A DNA stretch of 64,000 nucleotides from Chthoniobacteraceae bacterium (GTDB taxonomy: Bacteria; Verrucomicrobiota; Verrucomicrobiia; Chthoniobacterales; Chthoniobacteraceae). The DNA is taken from assembly GCA_028293625.1 (NCBI GenBank), contig JAQGOL010000007.1, forward strand, positions 62,001 through 126,000, given 5' to 3'. The position numbers and the translations under genes were made by a program. This document shows, one piece after another, positions 35,200 through 43,626 of the stretch (its first letter is position 1; each line of letters starts with the position of its first letter). The notes beneath the pieces are model-generated. The model was not told the DNA's origin, searched no databases, and saw nothing but the letters and a program-made list of their open reading frames with translations.

Positions 35200-37014
35200 T
35201 CAAGCGGAGGCCGGGATGGCCGATGGTGTGACTGGGTCACTCAGTTTAATCGGCAGCATGCCGGCGGCCTCCCGAATCTCTTTATCGTAGCGGAAAACCG
35301 CAAGGTCATCATCGGTGACGGCCACGCTGGCGGAGCCCATCTTCATGAGTTGTTGCACCTTGGTTTTCCAGTCGGAATCGAGCTTTATGGCACTCTGAAT
35401 CGAGGCCAGAACCTTGTTCCGAAGTTCAAGGATCGGCAGAGTCTCTCCGGTTGAAAACTTTGCGGTAATTTTGCTGAGAGCCGCAAACAGTTTCTCCGCC
35501 TTGGGACGCAACGCCTCGGGAATCGCGGCGCGCGCATCGCCGGTAATCCAGAGCAGTTTCAGAGTATCATCGTCAGTTACGGAGATGCCGGCATTTTCCA
35601 GAAGCCAGACCGTCCACTGCCCGTATCCGCAGGCGTTGTTCACATAAATGCCACCGCTGGGCAGACTGCGTGGATTTTTTGTATACGATTCCCCGGCTTC
35701 CAATGCCTGTTCGAATCCGACCGGGGCCGGCCGGAAAAGGCTGGCGTAGGAGAGCGCCTTGAAGATGTTTTTGCGCACTTCCGCGCAGTCGGTTTCCTGG
35801 AGTCGATCGCGCGCATCGCGCAGCGCCGAAATAAAGCGTTCCAGCAGAGTCCTGTCGCCTTCCGGCCATTCACTCATCGGTTTCTGCCAATAGGTGATCT
35901 GCTTCGAGAGCGCCACTGCATAGTTGAAACGCAGCCCCGCGTCCCGCGGTTCGAGTGCCAGTGCTGCGACGTAAGCTTCAAGGGCCTTGTCTGTTTTCCC
36001 AAGAACCAGCTGCGCCTTGCCCCATGTATCAAGCTCCTGCCAGCTCTTAAGTTCGCTCATCGGAATGATCGTAACTTCGTCTGCCAGACGCAGAAAAGCC
36101 GGGGTTGGCTCACTCTTTAAATCCCACTCCCCAAGCGGGATATCCCGCAGCGTCGAATGGCTGACAGAAAGCAGGTCGGATGCGGTATCCGCCCGGATGA
36201 ACGCGCCTGCGAGGAACATCCGTGTCATCATGTAACCGCTGAGAAATCCGGCGACACCAAAGAAGACCAGAATGCTTCCGGCGGCGGCAAAGCTGGCGCT
36301 GACAACCTCCGGCGTGCTTGAGGAGCGCAAGCCCGCCGCCACGGCATGCGCTGCCTGTTGGAAAAGATTGAGGGCGCCGCGCCACTCCACCAAAAGAACT
36401 CCGACCAACATCTTGGTCAGCCAATCGGAAATCAGCGTCAGATTTGAGTTGGTCTCAAATCGCATCCTCGTCCCGGCAGCCGGGCCCTTTCCCGGTTTAA
36501 GTTCCCAGTTGTCGTTAAACGAAGAGCCGTCCCCTCCGACCGCCCGCGGGATCCCAAACAGGAAGCCTACCAAAGCCCCACTGATCAGCGCGGCCAACGA
36601 CGCGATGAGCCCTGTGCAGCCTTCGTGAAAACCGTTCGTGCCGGAGCCGCTGATTGCCGCCACCTCAACCATGCAACCTCCCACTACCACCACCGCGAAA
36701 ACCGTCCCCACAACCAGCGCCTCCGTACGAGACATTGCATCGGGCAGCTTCCGCTCCCTGAGTGAGCGGCCCCAGGTGGTGGAGAACTTGATGAGCGCGA
36801 CAATCAATCCGCCAAAAACCAGTCCGATCAGAAGGAGACGCGGTGTAAACACCGAGGCTTTCCAGAACCAAACAACTATAAGGATGAAGGCAATCAGCCC
36901 GGTCGTCAGCGCAACCACGCCAAGGGCCTGACGCCATTTTGTTAAAAACGCATCAAACGAAAGGCGAGAAGGTTGGTCAGGTTGAGAGGCTTCAGGGGGA
37001 GGTTGGGGGGACAT
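35200..37014 (-). CDS. Membrane protein of unknown function with a TPR-like part
   Basis: ATG 37014 begins MSPQPPPEASQPDQPSRLSFDAF; a TTG 78 bases upstream is the only other start. Several hydrophobic helices lie between residues about 35 and 275 (LGVVALTTGLIAFILIVVWFW, GLIASLAALISGALVGFLFG, AAAGSILVFFGVAGFLSGYMM). After residue 320 a soluble part has a TPR-like stretch, WGKAQLVLGKTDKALEAYVAALALEPRDAGLRFN. I do not recognise the family. The layout suggests an inner-membrane protein with a cytoplasmic sensing or scaffold domain (inference). An AT-rich, dyad-rich island lies about 180 bases upstream. Confidence 0.6.
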   Translation of the reverse strand: MSPQPPPEASQPDQPSRLSFDAFLTKWRQALGVVALTTGLIAFILIVVWFWKASVFTPRLLLIGLVFGGLIVALIKFSTTWGRSLRERKLPDAMSRTEALVVGTVFAVVVVGGCMVEVAAISGSGTNGFHEGCTGLIASLAALISGALVGFLFGIPRAVGGDGSSFNDNWELKPGKGPAAGTRMRFETNSNLTLISDWLTKMLVGVLLVEWRGALNLFQQAAHAVAAGLRSSSTPEVVSASFAAAGSILVFFGVAGFLSGYMMTRMFLAGAFIRADTASDLLSVSHSTLRDIPLGEWDLKSEPTPAFLRLADEVTIIPMSELKSWQELDTWGKAQLVLGKTDKALEAYVAALALEPRDAGLRFNYAVALSKQITYWQKPMSEWPEGDRTLLERFISALRDARDRLQETDCAEVRKNIFKALSYASLFRPAPVGFEQALEAGESYTKNPRSLPSGGIYVNNACGYGQWTVWLLENAGISVTDDDTLKLLWITGDARAAIPEALRPKAEKLFAALSKITAKFSTGETLPILELRNKVLASIQSAIKLDSDWKTKVQQLMKMGSASVAVTDDDLAVFRYDKEIREAAGMLPIKLSDPVTPSAIPASA

Positions 37015-37189
37015 AAAGGCAGGTGCAGGGCCGCTGGAAAAAGTCGCCAGAAGCCACGGTTCAGTTCCGGATCCAGAAAATCCGCCGGCCAAATCGCGCC
37101 ATCGACACCGCTCAAACGGATGTAAGAAGTGCCTTACACGTTATGGTGTTTAAGATGAAACCTGGCTAAAGGCCGTTGCTTGAAATCCA

Positions 37190-37275
37190 CTCAACGAGGA
37201 AACTGATTTAACTAAAAATCACTTTATCTCAGATTTATACAATCTTTTGTACGATTTAAATCACAAGTGATGTTC
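37190..37275 (-). promoter_or_regulatory. AT-rich island with nested dyads, candidate regulatory region
   Basis: The base composition drops sharply to AT-rich compared with all neighbours. TACAA and TTGTA flank a four-base spacer (37238-37251), ATCAC and GTGAT flank two bases (37260-37271), and ATCACTT at 37218-37224 pairs with AAGTGAT at 37265-37271. On the minus strand a TATAAA-like hexamer is present. It could drive or control the membrane-protein gene that starts at 37014. Strand and role are inferred. Confidence 0.35.
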
Positions 37276-37386
37276 ATGCCCGTGTGCCTTTTAGGCAGCA
37301 ACAAGCATCGGAAAGCTGAACATGCTTTCCCGGAACGCCTCCGGCCACGGCTGGTTTTAACAGCGCCTTTCCTCCTATTTCCCCTT

Positions 37387-37457
37387 CCGCCTCTTAATCG
37401 TAATCTTAATCCTCCGCCTTCCGGAAAAGAGCGATTAAGAGTAAGATTAAGAGGCGG
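37387..37457. repeat. Long inverted repeat built from a hexanucleotide unit
   Basis: Left arm 37387-37411 and right arm 37433-37457 are complementary at 23 of 25 positions. Each arm ends in CCGCC/GGCGG and then runs in six-base steps ((T/G)TAATC on one side, GA(T/G)TAA on the other). The 21-base centre contains the palindrome TTCCGGAA (37419-37426). It follows the stop of the minus-strand dehydrogenase by 18 bases and could act as its terminator. A related single arm lies at 33468-33487. Confidence 0.9.
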
Positions 37458-37475
37458 AACGGAAGGGCTTTACCC

Positions 37476-40400
37476 TTATTTTCTCGTGGCGAGATACTCC
37501 ATGATATCCCGCAACTCGCTCTTCGAGAGATTGTCCCGGGTGTTCTCGGGCATCGGCGACGGGGCGTTCATGCGTTCTTTCACATTTCCGGCAGGAACAC
37601 CGGCCACGAGTGGTTTGCCTTGCGCATCGAGGGTCTCAATCTGCAAGGCGGCGGGATCCTCGGAAACGAGCCGGCCCGCGACCATGCTGCCATCCGTAAG
37701 CGTCAGGCTGACGATGCCGAAGCCCTGGGCAATTTTGCGGTTGGGAAAGACGATCGATTCAAGGAGATAATTGCGGTCTTTGTTGGCGCCAATGTGCGTC
37801 AGGTCGGGGCCAACCAAACTGTCGCCCATCTCACACTTGTGGCAGCGCAGGCATTGCACTTCCGCTTTTTCGCGGAAAAGCTTGCGGCCGCGCTCGACAT
37901 CGCCGCCAGCGAGCGAAACCCGGAAAGGGGCAAGATCGTCCGAAAAGGAGGCCTGATATTTCTCAAGCTTCTCTTTGACGGCCGGATCGGCGCTTTTCTG
38001 AGCCGCCTGCAGGATATCCAATTGGATCTCGGGCATCGCCTGGCCGGCGATCAGGCCGTTCATCAGTTCGCCAAGAAGCGCGCCGGCCTCCGGACGCTTG
38101 ATATCCGAAAGAGCTGCGAGCGCACCCTGGCGCTCAATGACGGAACTGGTCCGCACGCTTTCACCGATCAGACTCACCGCGGTCGAAGGATCCTGTTTGG
38201 CCAGGATCTGAAGTCCTTCGCTGCGCAGTTTTGAATCCTTTGAAGCAAAAGCAGCTTTGGCGGCTTCCACCGTATGGGAATCCTTAAGGGAAACCAGCGC
38301 CTGCAAGGCGGCGATCCGGGCAGCGGGACCGGCTTTTTCATTCAATACCAGCTGGGCAAGCGGTTCGCCGGCGGAGGCAATGGAAAGTTTGGCCGCGAGT
38401 TTCGCCGCGATCTCTTCAATGCCCGCGGGGTTATCCTTTAACAAGGAGGCCACCGTGGAATCAACCGCCGCAACGGCGTCGGTGGCGGGCCGGTCGGGCA
38501 GCGGACGCCAAAGGTTCAACAGCCGATCCTGCTGGCTCGGGGCCGCCCAGTTGGCAAGGGCGTCAATGGCGTCTTTGCGCGAACTCTCCGGGACGGACGG
38601 CTCAGCGGCAAAGGCGGCAAGGGCGCGCGCATTCTCGGCTTTTCCCAGGCGATAGTGAGCATTGACGGCGCGTTCGAGAACCCTCGCATTTTTGAGTCCT
38701 TTGCGTGAGGTGAGTGAGGCAAGCGCCGGCATCGCCTCCTGGATTGGCACATCGTGAATCGCGCGCGCGGTTTCAAGCACCACGGCTTCATCCGCGTCGT
38801 TTAAAAACGCGGCGATGGCGGGATCATGCTGGCGACGCAATGCGAGCAAGGCGCCGATGCGCACGGCGCTCGATCCGTCGCCCGATTTGGCCGCGAGCTC
38901 CTGGGCATTCGCGCAACCTGTCAGCCCCATGACCGCGCCGTGCCGCAGGATCGGATCGCGATCCGCGTTCTCGGCCAGCATCTGGAAGAGCGGCTCAACG
39001 GCCGCTTTGTGGGCAAGCTTGCCAACGGCCAGCGCGGCGAAAAACCGGGCCCTCGGGGCGGCATCTTTTAATAAAATCACGAGTTTGTCGGCGGAGCCAT
39101 CGGCCGTCACCTTCCTGTCCCCAAGAACGCGGGCCGATTGGGCGCGGATTTCACCGTCGGCATCGCTTAAAAGCGCGACGAGCGGGGCGGCTGCGCCGGC
39201 TGTTTTTTCCTGAATCTGGCCAAGGCCCCAGATGGCATGGATACGGGCGATTTGGGGCAAGCCGGGATCGGCGGCGGCTTTTGCCAGCAGCGGAGCGGCG
39301 CCCTTGTCAGCGAGGGCGAATTGGGCGGCTTGCCGGACGCGCATGTCGGGGTGGCCAAGCAGTTTCACCAGATCGGGTTCTGCCCGTTGCGACATCCCTT
39401 CGGCGATCAGTTTCTGCGTTTCGGCCTGCAAGCCGGTGTTGGCGCTCGGATCGGTGAACTTGTAGATGCGTCCCTTTCCAATCCCGCTCCAGCTTGACAC
39501 CCAATCGAGCACATAAAGCGACCCGTCGTTGCCGAACTCGCAATCGGTCGTCAGGACGCCTTGAAGGAAATCGCGCCGCTCCTTGAGTTTAAACCAGGCG
39601 CCGGCGGGCTCGAGCCCAACCTGATGCACGACGCTCGCACCTGCTCCGCCGCGAAAATCGGAAAGAAAAAAGCGGCCCTGATATTTTTCACCCAGACCGG
39701 TGCCGGGATTGTAGGTCAGTCCGCTGGGACCATTGCCCACATTGGCGATCGGCGGAATGATATAGCGGGCTTTCTGCCCTTCCTTTTCGTCCCACAACAT
39801 CTCGCGATTCCATGGGCCGCGGTCGCTGATGTATTGGTAAGACATTCGCCAGCCGCAATCGCCGCCTTCCACCAGATTAACAAAACGCGCTTTGTCTCCC
39901 AGATCGGAGTTATTGTCGCCGGTAAAAAGGTTGCCTAATTCATCAAAGGCAAGTTCCTGCGGATTGCGCACCCCAGTGGCGAAGATTTCCAGGTTCGTCC
40001 CGTCCGGATTACAACGCAGGATCGAGCCGGTATCGGTCTCGACGATCTGCTTGCCTTCCTTGTTCACGACGTTGAGGGCGCGGTCGCCAATCGAAAAATA
40101 GAGCTTCCCGTCCGGCCCGAACCGTAAACCGTGCATGTCGTGGCCACGCAACGCGAACTTGATGCCGAAGCCGCTTAGGAGCTTCTCCTTAACCTCGGCC
40201 TTGCCGTCGTCATCCGCATCGTGGAAATGCCAGAGGTTCGGGATGCAGGTCCACCAGACATCGTTGCCCCGGGCGAGGATTCCAGCGCCGGTGCCATCAA
40301 GCGGATCGCGGAAACCATCGGCGTAAATGGACTGTTTGTCGACGACGCCATCGCCGTCGGTGTCTTCCAGCCGGACAATACGTTCTTCAAACGCGGTGAA

Positions 40401-40784
40401 CTTCTCGGCGAACTTCTGCGGGTCCGGATAGAACTTGTGCATCATCGCCAGGCGATCGGCCGTTGTCTGGGAGGCAATGTCCGTTGAGAGCCAGTCGCCG
40501 TGACCGCGATCATCTTCAACTCCTTTTTCCTGGCGGTAGCTTTCGGCAATATACCAGCGTCCCTTGGCATCGAGAGTGAAGGCCACCGCGTTGGCCAGCA
40601 ACGGTTCGGAAGCGAAAAGAGAGACCTTTAAACCCGGGTCGTTCTTGAACGATTTCATCGCGGTCTTCGAGTCATCCTCGGGACCCGCTTTGATATTGTC
40701 ACTGCCATGCTTGATCGCTTCAACGGCGCAAAGCGAACCCGACAAGGCAGCGACACTGGCAAAGGCAAAAAGGGAAAACTTCAT
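37476..40784 (-). CDS. PVC-type membrane-bound dehydrogenase: beta-propeller, HEAT repeats, cytochrome c domain
   Basis: The 1102-residue protein has a signal peptide (MKFSLFAFASVAALSGSLCAVEA). A six-bladed propeller resembling PQQ/sugar dehydrogenases follows (residues about 45-430: FDELGNLFTGDNNSD, GLTYNPGTGLGEKYQGRFFLSDF). HEAT repeats cover about 440-950 (LLGHPDMRVRQAAQFALADKG and others). A C-terminal haem-binding domain has CLRCHKC (C978, C981, H982), MGDSLVGPDLTHIGANKDRNYLLESIVFPN and a final EYLATRK. The family is abundant in Planctomycetes and Verrucomicrobia and is predicted to oxidise sugars or related compounds in the periplasm with electron transfer through the haem. The ClpP-like gene upstream on the same strand ends 156 bases before this start. 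Confidence 0.92.
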   Translation of the reverse strand: MKFSLFAFASVAALSGSLCAVEAIKHGSDNIKAGPEDDSKTAMKSFKNDPGLKVSLFASEPLLANAVAFTLDAKGRWYIAESYRQEKGVEDDRGHGDWLSTDIASQTTADRLAMMHKFYPDPQKFAEKFTAFEERIVRLEDTDGDGVVDKQSIYADGFRDPLDGTGAGILARGNDVWWTCIPNLWHFHDADDDGKAEVKEKLLSGFGIKFALRGHDMHGLRFGPDGKLYFSIGDRALNVVNKEGKQIVETDTGSILRCNPDGTNLEIFATGVRNPQELAFDELGNLFTGDNNSDLGDKARFVNLVEGGDCGWRMSYQYISDRGPWNREMLWDEKEGQKARYIIPPIANVGNGPSGLTYNPGTGLGEKYQGRFFLSDFRGGAGASVVHQVGLEPAGAWFKLKERRDFLQGVLTTDCEFGNDGSLYVLDWVSSWSGIGKGRIYKFTDPSANTGLQAETQKLIAEGMSQRAEPDLVKLLGHPDMRVRQAAQFALADKGAAPLLAKAAADPGLPQIARIHAIWGLGQIQEKTAGAAAPLVALLSDADGEIRAQSARVLGDRKVTADGSADKLVILLKDAAPRARFFAALAVGKLAHKAAVEPLFQMLAENADRDPILRHGAVMGLTGCANAQELAAKSGDGSSAVRIGALLALRRQHDPAIAAFLNDADEAVVLETARAIHDVPIQEAMPALASLTSRKGLKNARVLERAVNAHYRLGKAENARALAAFAAEPSVPESSRKDAIDALANWAAPSQQDRLLNLWRPLPDRPATDAVAAVDSTVASLLKDNPAGIEEIAAKLAAKLSIASAGEPLAQLVLNEKAGPAARIAALQALVSLKDSHTVEAAKAAFASKDSKLRSEGLQILAKQDPSTAVSLIGESVRTSSVIERQGALAALSDIKRPEAGALLGELMNGLIAGQAMPEIQLDILQAAQKSADPAVKEKLEKYQASFSDDLAPFRVSLAGGDVERGRKLFREKAEVQCLRCHKCEMGDSLVGPDLTHIGANKDRNYLLESIVFPNRKIAQGFGIVSLTLTDGSMVAGRLVSEDPAALQIETLDAQGKPLVAGVPAGNVKERMNAPSPMPENTRDNLSKSELRDIMEYLATRK

Positions 40785-40930
40785 AAGTCGAATCGAGAGT
40801 CAAACAACGGGCCCGACCAAAGCAGCGATTTATTTTTCCTGCAAGGCGGACGGAAGCAAGAAACACGGAATTTAAGCGTGGACGCGCAAAAGGGCGGCGG
40901 TGAGGCTTTTACCGCCGGCCTCGCTGAAGC

Positions 40931-40953
40931 CCGGCCCGCCTTATTCGGGCCGG
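40931..40953 (-). terminator. GC-rich hairpin spanning the stop of the ClpP-like gene
   Basis: CCGGCCCG and CGGGCCGG form a perfect eight-base stem with a seven-base loop that contains part of the stop codon of the ClpP-like gene. There is no T-run, so it may be a transcript-stabilising hairpin and not a terminator. Confidence 0.35.
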
Positions 40954-42305
40954 AAATAGCCGTCCGGATTGTAGAGATAATAGCAGTCGATCGGATTGAG
41001 CCGGGGCAACGCCATGAAAGGGTGCCCCTTTGCATCGATCTTCTCCGTCGGCTTCTCCATTGCCCTGACCGAGGCGGCTACCTGGGTGGATGGGCTCCGA
41101 TCAAAATCGGGGTTTTTGGTCCAGGCCGTTTCCTGGCAGCGGCCAACCACCACATCGACCCACTTGAGCTTGGCGGCGTTATCGGCGAACTCCTTCCAGT
41201 CGCCGGTGGCGGTGTGAGCGTACATCTGCTTGATGAAGTCCTCAATGGAGATGCCCATCTTCGCGGCGATGGGCGCTGCCAGACGATGCCACCATTCTTC
41301 CAAGGTCTTCACACTCTCGCGCTGGATGGTCAGGTTTCCGGCCGATCCTGCCGAGATTTGATGATGGAGAATAATCGCGTTGGGATAAGCAAAGGAGCGC
41401 TCCGCCAGGGTCGTAATGGCCGCGGCCATGCTCGCCGCGAACGATTTCACCACGACATAAACCGGGGCTGTGCTGCTTTGCATCGACTTGAGGATCTTGT
41501 AACCGGCCATCACCGAGCCGCCGGGTGAATCATCGATGACCAGAAAAATCGGGAACTCGTGGGTCTTATTATTAAAATAGTCGATCCGATCACTGACCTG
41601 ATCGGCGGTTTCCATGGTGATCGGGCCGTTGAGCGCGATACGCCGATCGCTCAATACAAGGGAGCCGTCACTCTTGAGCGGGTCCTTGAGATAAACTGGA
41701 CGCTGGTCGGCATAAGCGTTCTCTTCGAGTTCCTTTTCGCGCAAGGCGAGTTTGGTGCGCAGTTCATTGAGATGCGCATTGGAAGCGAGCTCCTCGGTCC
41801 TAAGTTCGTTGTTCTTTTTGGAGAACGCCGCACTGGCCAATTCAGCTTCGAGTTCCGCGCGTTCCTTGGCGGCGCGCAGGTCCGCAAGCGTGCTTTGGGT
41901 GGCTAAAAGACGGCGCGCGTTTTCAAGAACAAGCTTCGCATTGAGATGCTCGGCCTCAATGCGCGCCTTATCGATTGAGATCCGTTGTTCGGTCAGCTCG
42001 CGTTCGGCCCTGGCGCGTGCAAGCTCGGCTTCCAGCTTGAGGCGCTGGAGTTCGCCGCTGTTTTCAAAAAGCGTTTTGCGCAAAGTTTCGTCGCGCACTT
42101 GATTCTCAATCACCAGCTTCTCACGCTCTTCCTGCAAATTGATTGTCTGTGCGTCCACGGTGCGCCCCGAGGAGATGGCGACACTGACCGAAGCGGCATT
42201 GGTGCCAACCGAAGGTGATGAAATCTCCGCACCGGCCGAAGTTGCCATTAAGCCAGCAAGGCAAATTGCAAACACTCCGGGGCGGGAAAAGGGCGTCAAA
42301 ATCAT
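40941..42305 (-). CDS. Exported coiled-coil protein with ClpP-like serine protease domain
   Basis: ATG 42305 starts MILTPFSRPGVFAICLAGLMATSAGAE, a good signal peptide; the upstream frame to 42431 lacks a likely start and overlaps the next gene. Residues about 40-195 are highly charged and helical (a long coiled coil). Residues about 200-390 are ClpP-like: FLVIDDSPGGSVMAGYKILKSM, SFAASMAAAI with nucleophile S292, ILHHQISAG with H315, and GDWKEFADNAAKLKWVD with D369, so the full S-H-D triad is present. ClpP itself is cytoplasmic and uses an AAA+ partner. An exported version would work without one, perhaps on periplasmic peptides (inference). The housekeeping ClpP lies at 50747-51430. Confidence 0.75.
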   Translation of the reverse strand: MILTPFSRPGVFAICLAGLMATSAGAEISSPSVGTNAASVSVAISSGRTVDAQTINLQEEREKLVIENQVRDETLRKTLFENSGELQRLKLEAELARARAERELTEQRISIDKARIEAEHLNAKLVLENARRLLATQSTLADLRAAKERAELEAELASAAFSKKNNELRTEELASNAHLNELRTKLALREKELEENAYADQRPVYLKDPLKSDGSLVLSDRRIALNGPITMETADQVSDRIDYFNNKTHEFPIFLVIDDSPGGSVMAGYKILKSMQSSTAPVYVVVKSFAASMAAAITTLAERSFAYPNAIILHHQISAGSAGNLTIQRESVKTLEEWWHRLAAPIAAKMGISIEDFIKQMYAHTATGDWKEFADNAAKLKWVDVVVGRCQETAWTKNPDFDRSPSTQVAASVRAMEKPTEKIDAKGHPFMALPRLNPIDCYYLYNPDGYFRPE

Positions 42306-42402
42306 GGAGCTTGCGAGATAGCAATTCCGCGGCCCTTCACCAGATCTTTTCCTTCTTTTCTCCTTCTTTTTTTCAGGAGATGCCTCCACCTGTGAGAACG
42401 CG

Positions 42403-43488
42403 CTATATCTCGCGTAATCCCCTGGCAACACGGGCTATGACAGCCGGATAAAGCGCGTGTTCGGCCACTTGAATTCGCGCATGCAGACTCTCGTCCGTAT
42501 CGCCTGGAAGCACCGGCACCTCGCTTTGGCCGATGACTTCGCCGGTATCCATGCCGTTATCGACATAATGCACGGTGCAACCTGCGGTTGAAGCACCGGC
42601 CGCGAGCGCCTGAGCCCACGCCCGCAGCCCGGGAAAGGCTGGAAGCAACGAAGGATGAATATTGATGATGCGCGAGGGAAACGCCTCAAGCAGTGGAGGC
42701 TTGATCATACGCATGTAACCGGCCAGCACAACCAGCTCAACATCCGCTTCCTGAAGCAGCTCCACCACCCGGGCTTCCGATTCCGGCTCGAGTTTGGTTT
42801 TGAAGCGGCCGGGCACGATATGCTCGGCGCGAATCCCACGGACACGCGCCAGCTCAAGGATGCCCGCCTCTTCCACATCGGAAATCACAATGCGCACTTC
42901 CGCGTCGAGCGTTCCATTCTCGATCGCCTCGGCGATCGCGCGGAAGTTGGAGCCTTTTCCGGACCCAAGCACTCCGAGGCGCAATGGACCGGCGGACCGG
43001 GCCGGCGCTCCCTGACTGGCGCGGGCAAGGGTGGCGGTAGTCGATTTACCGGCCACCAGTGGCAGGATACGAATCTCGCTTCCGGCGGCGCGCAGGGCGG
43101 CGACTTCCTCCGGGTTGAGCGAATCGACGGTATAATCGCCTCCTTTGGCGTAGACATCGGGCCGGATCTCGCCCACCAGATCGGTGACGCGCTCGGTATG
43201 GAAAACGGTTACAAAATCAACGCACTCCAAAGCGGCCAGAACTTCAGCGCGATCGAGCTCGGTGTTGATGGGCCGCGAGGGGCCTTTAAGCGCGCGCACA
43301 GAATCGTCGCCATTAAGAGCGACAAGAAGCGCGTCACCGAGCGCCCTCGCTTGCTGGAGATAACGCACGTGCCCGACATGCAGCAGGTCGAAACAGCCAT
43401 TGGTGAACACAAGGCGGCGGGTGGAGCCGGCAAATTGCGCTTGAATAAGGGCAAGTTGGGCGGGGGTTTTAAGTTTGTCCGTCAGCAC
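42403..43488 (-). CDS. Fusion of RfaE2/HldE-C nucleotidyltransferase with PurN glycinamide ribonucleotide formyltransferase
   Basis: Residues about 24-155 are a cytidylyltransferase-fold domain of the RfaE domain II group: VFTNGCFDLLHVGHVRYL with H37-V-G-H40, VALNGDDSVRALKGPSRPI and YAKGGDYTVDSL. It would adenylate heptose 1-phosphate for ADP-heptose. After a short linker (about 156-168), residues 169-361 are PurN. They contain GSGKGSNFRAIAEAI, ILELARVRGI, AGYMRMI, IINIHPSLLPAF with N276 and H278, and MDTGEVIGQ with D314, the three catalytic residues. The chain is continuous with no frameshift. The two reactions belong to LPS and purine synthesis and share no substrate. Confidence 0.85.
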   Translation of the reverse strand: MLTDKLKTPAQLALIQAQFAGSTRRLVFTNGCFDLLHVGHVRYLQQARALGDALLVALNGDDSVRALKGPSRPINTELDRAEVLAALECVDFVTVFHTERVTDLVGEIRPDVYAKGGDYTVDSLNPEEVAALRAAGSEIRILPLVAGKSTTATLARASQGAPARSAGPLRLGVLGSGKGSNFRAIAEAIENGTLDAEVRIVISDVEEAGILELARVRGIRAEHIVPGRFKTKLEPESEARVVELLQEADVELVVLAGYMRMIKPPLLEAFPSRIINIHPSLLPAFPGLRAWAQALAAGASTAGCTVHYVDNGMDTGEVIGQSEVPVLPGDTDESLHARIQVAEHALYPAVIARVARGLREI

Positions 43489-43626
43489 GCGCGAACCTTA
43501 ACAGTCCGGCCCGCCAACTCAATTCCTTCATCAGCCGCGGATGCCAAAAGCGAGCCCGCATCTCCAGTCGATTAGAAAATCCGTGTTCCCTCCCTGCTTC
43601 CGGGAGGCTAACAATCAGTGCCCGCC

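Larger units (their letters stand above)
37015..37475. other. Gene-free stretch of about 460 bases with AT-rich island and dyad repeat
   Basis: No gene is supported here. The stretch contains an AT-rich island with small dyads (37190-37275) and a long hexanucleotide-built inverted repeat (37387-37457), listed separately. It lies between the start of the membrane-protein gene and the stop of the PVC-type dehydrogenase gene, both on the minus strand. Confidence 0.75.

Noticed and set aside
42655-43575. Plus-strand frame of 306 codons opposite the RfaE2-PurN fusion
   Set aside because: Shadow frame; the fusion has all catalytic motifs on the minus strand.
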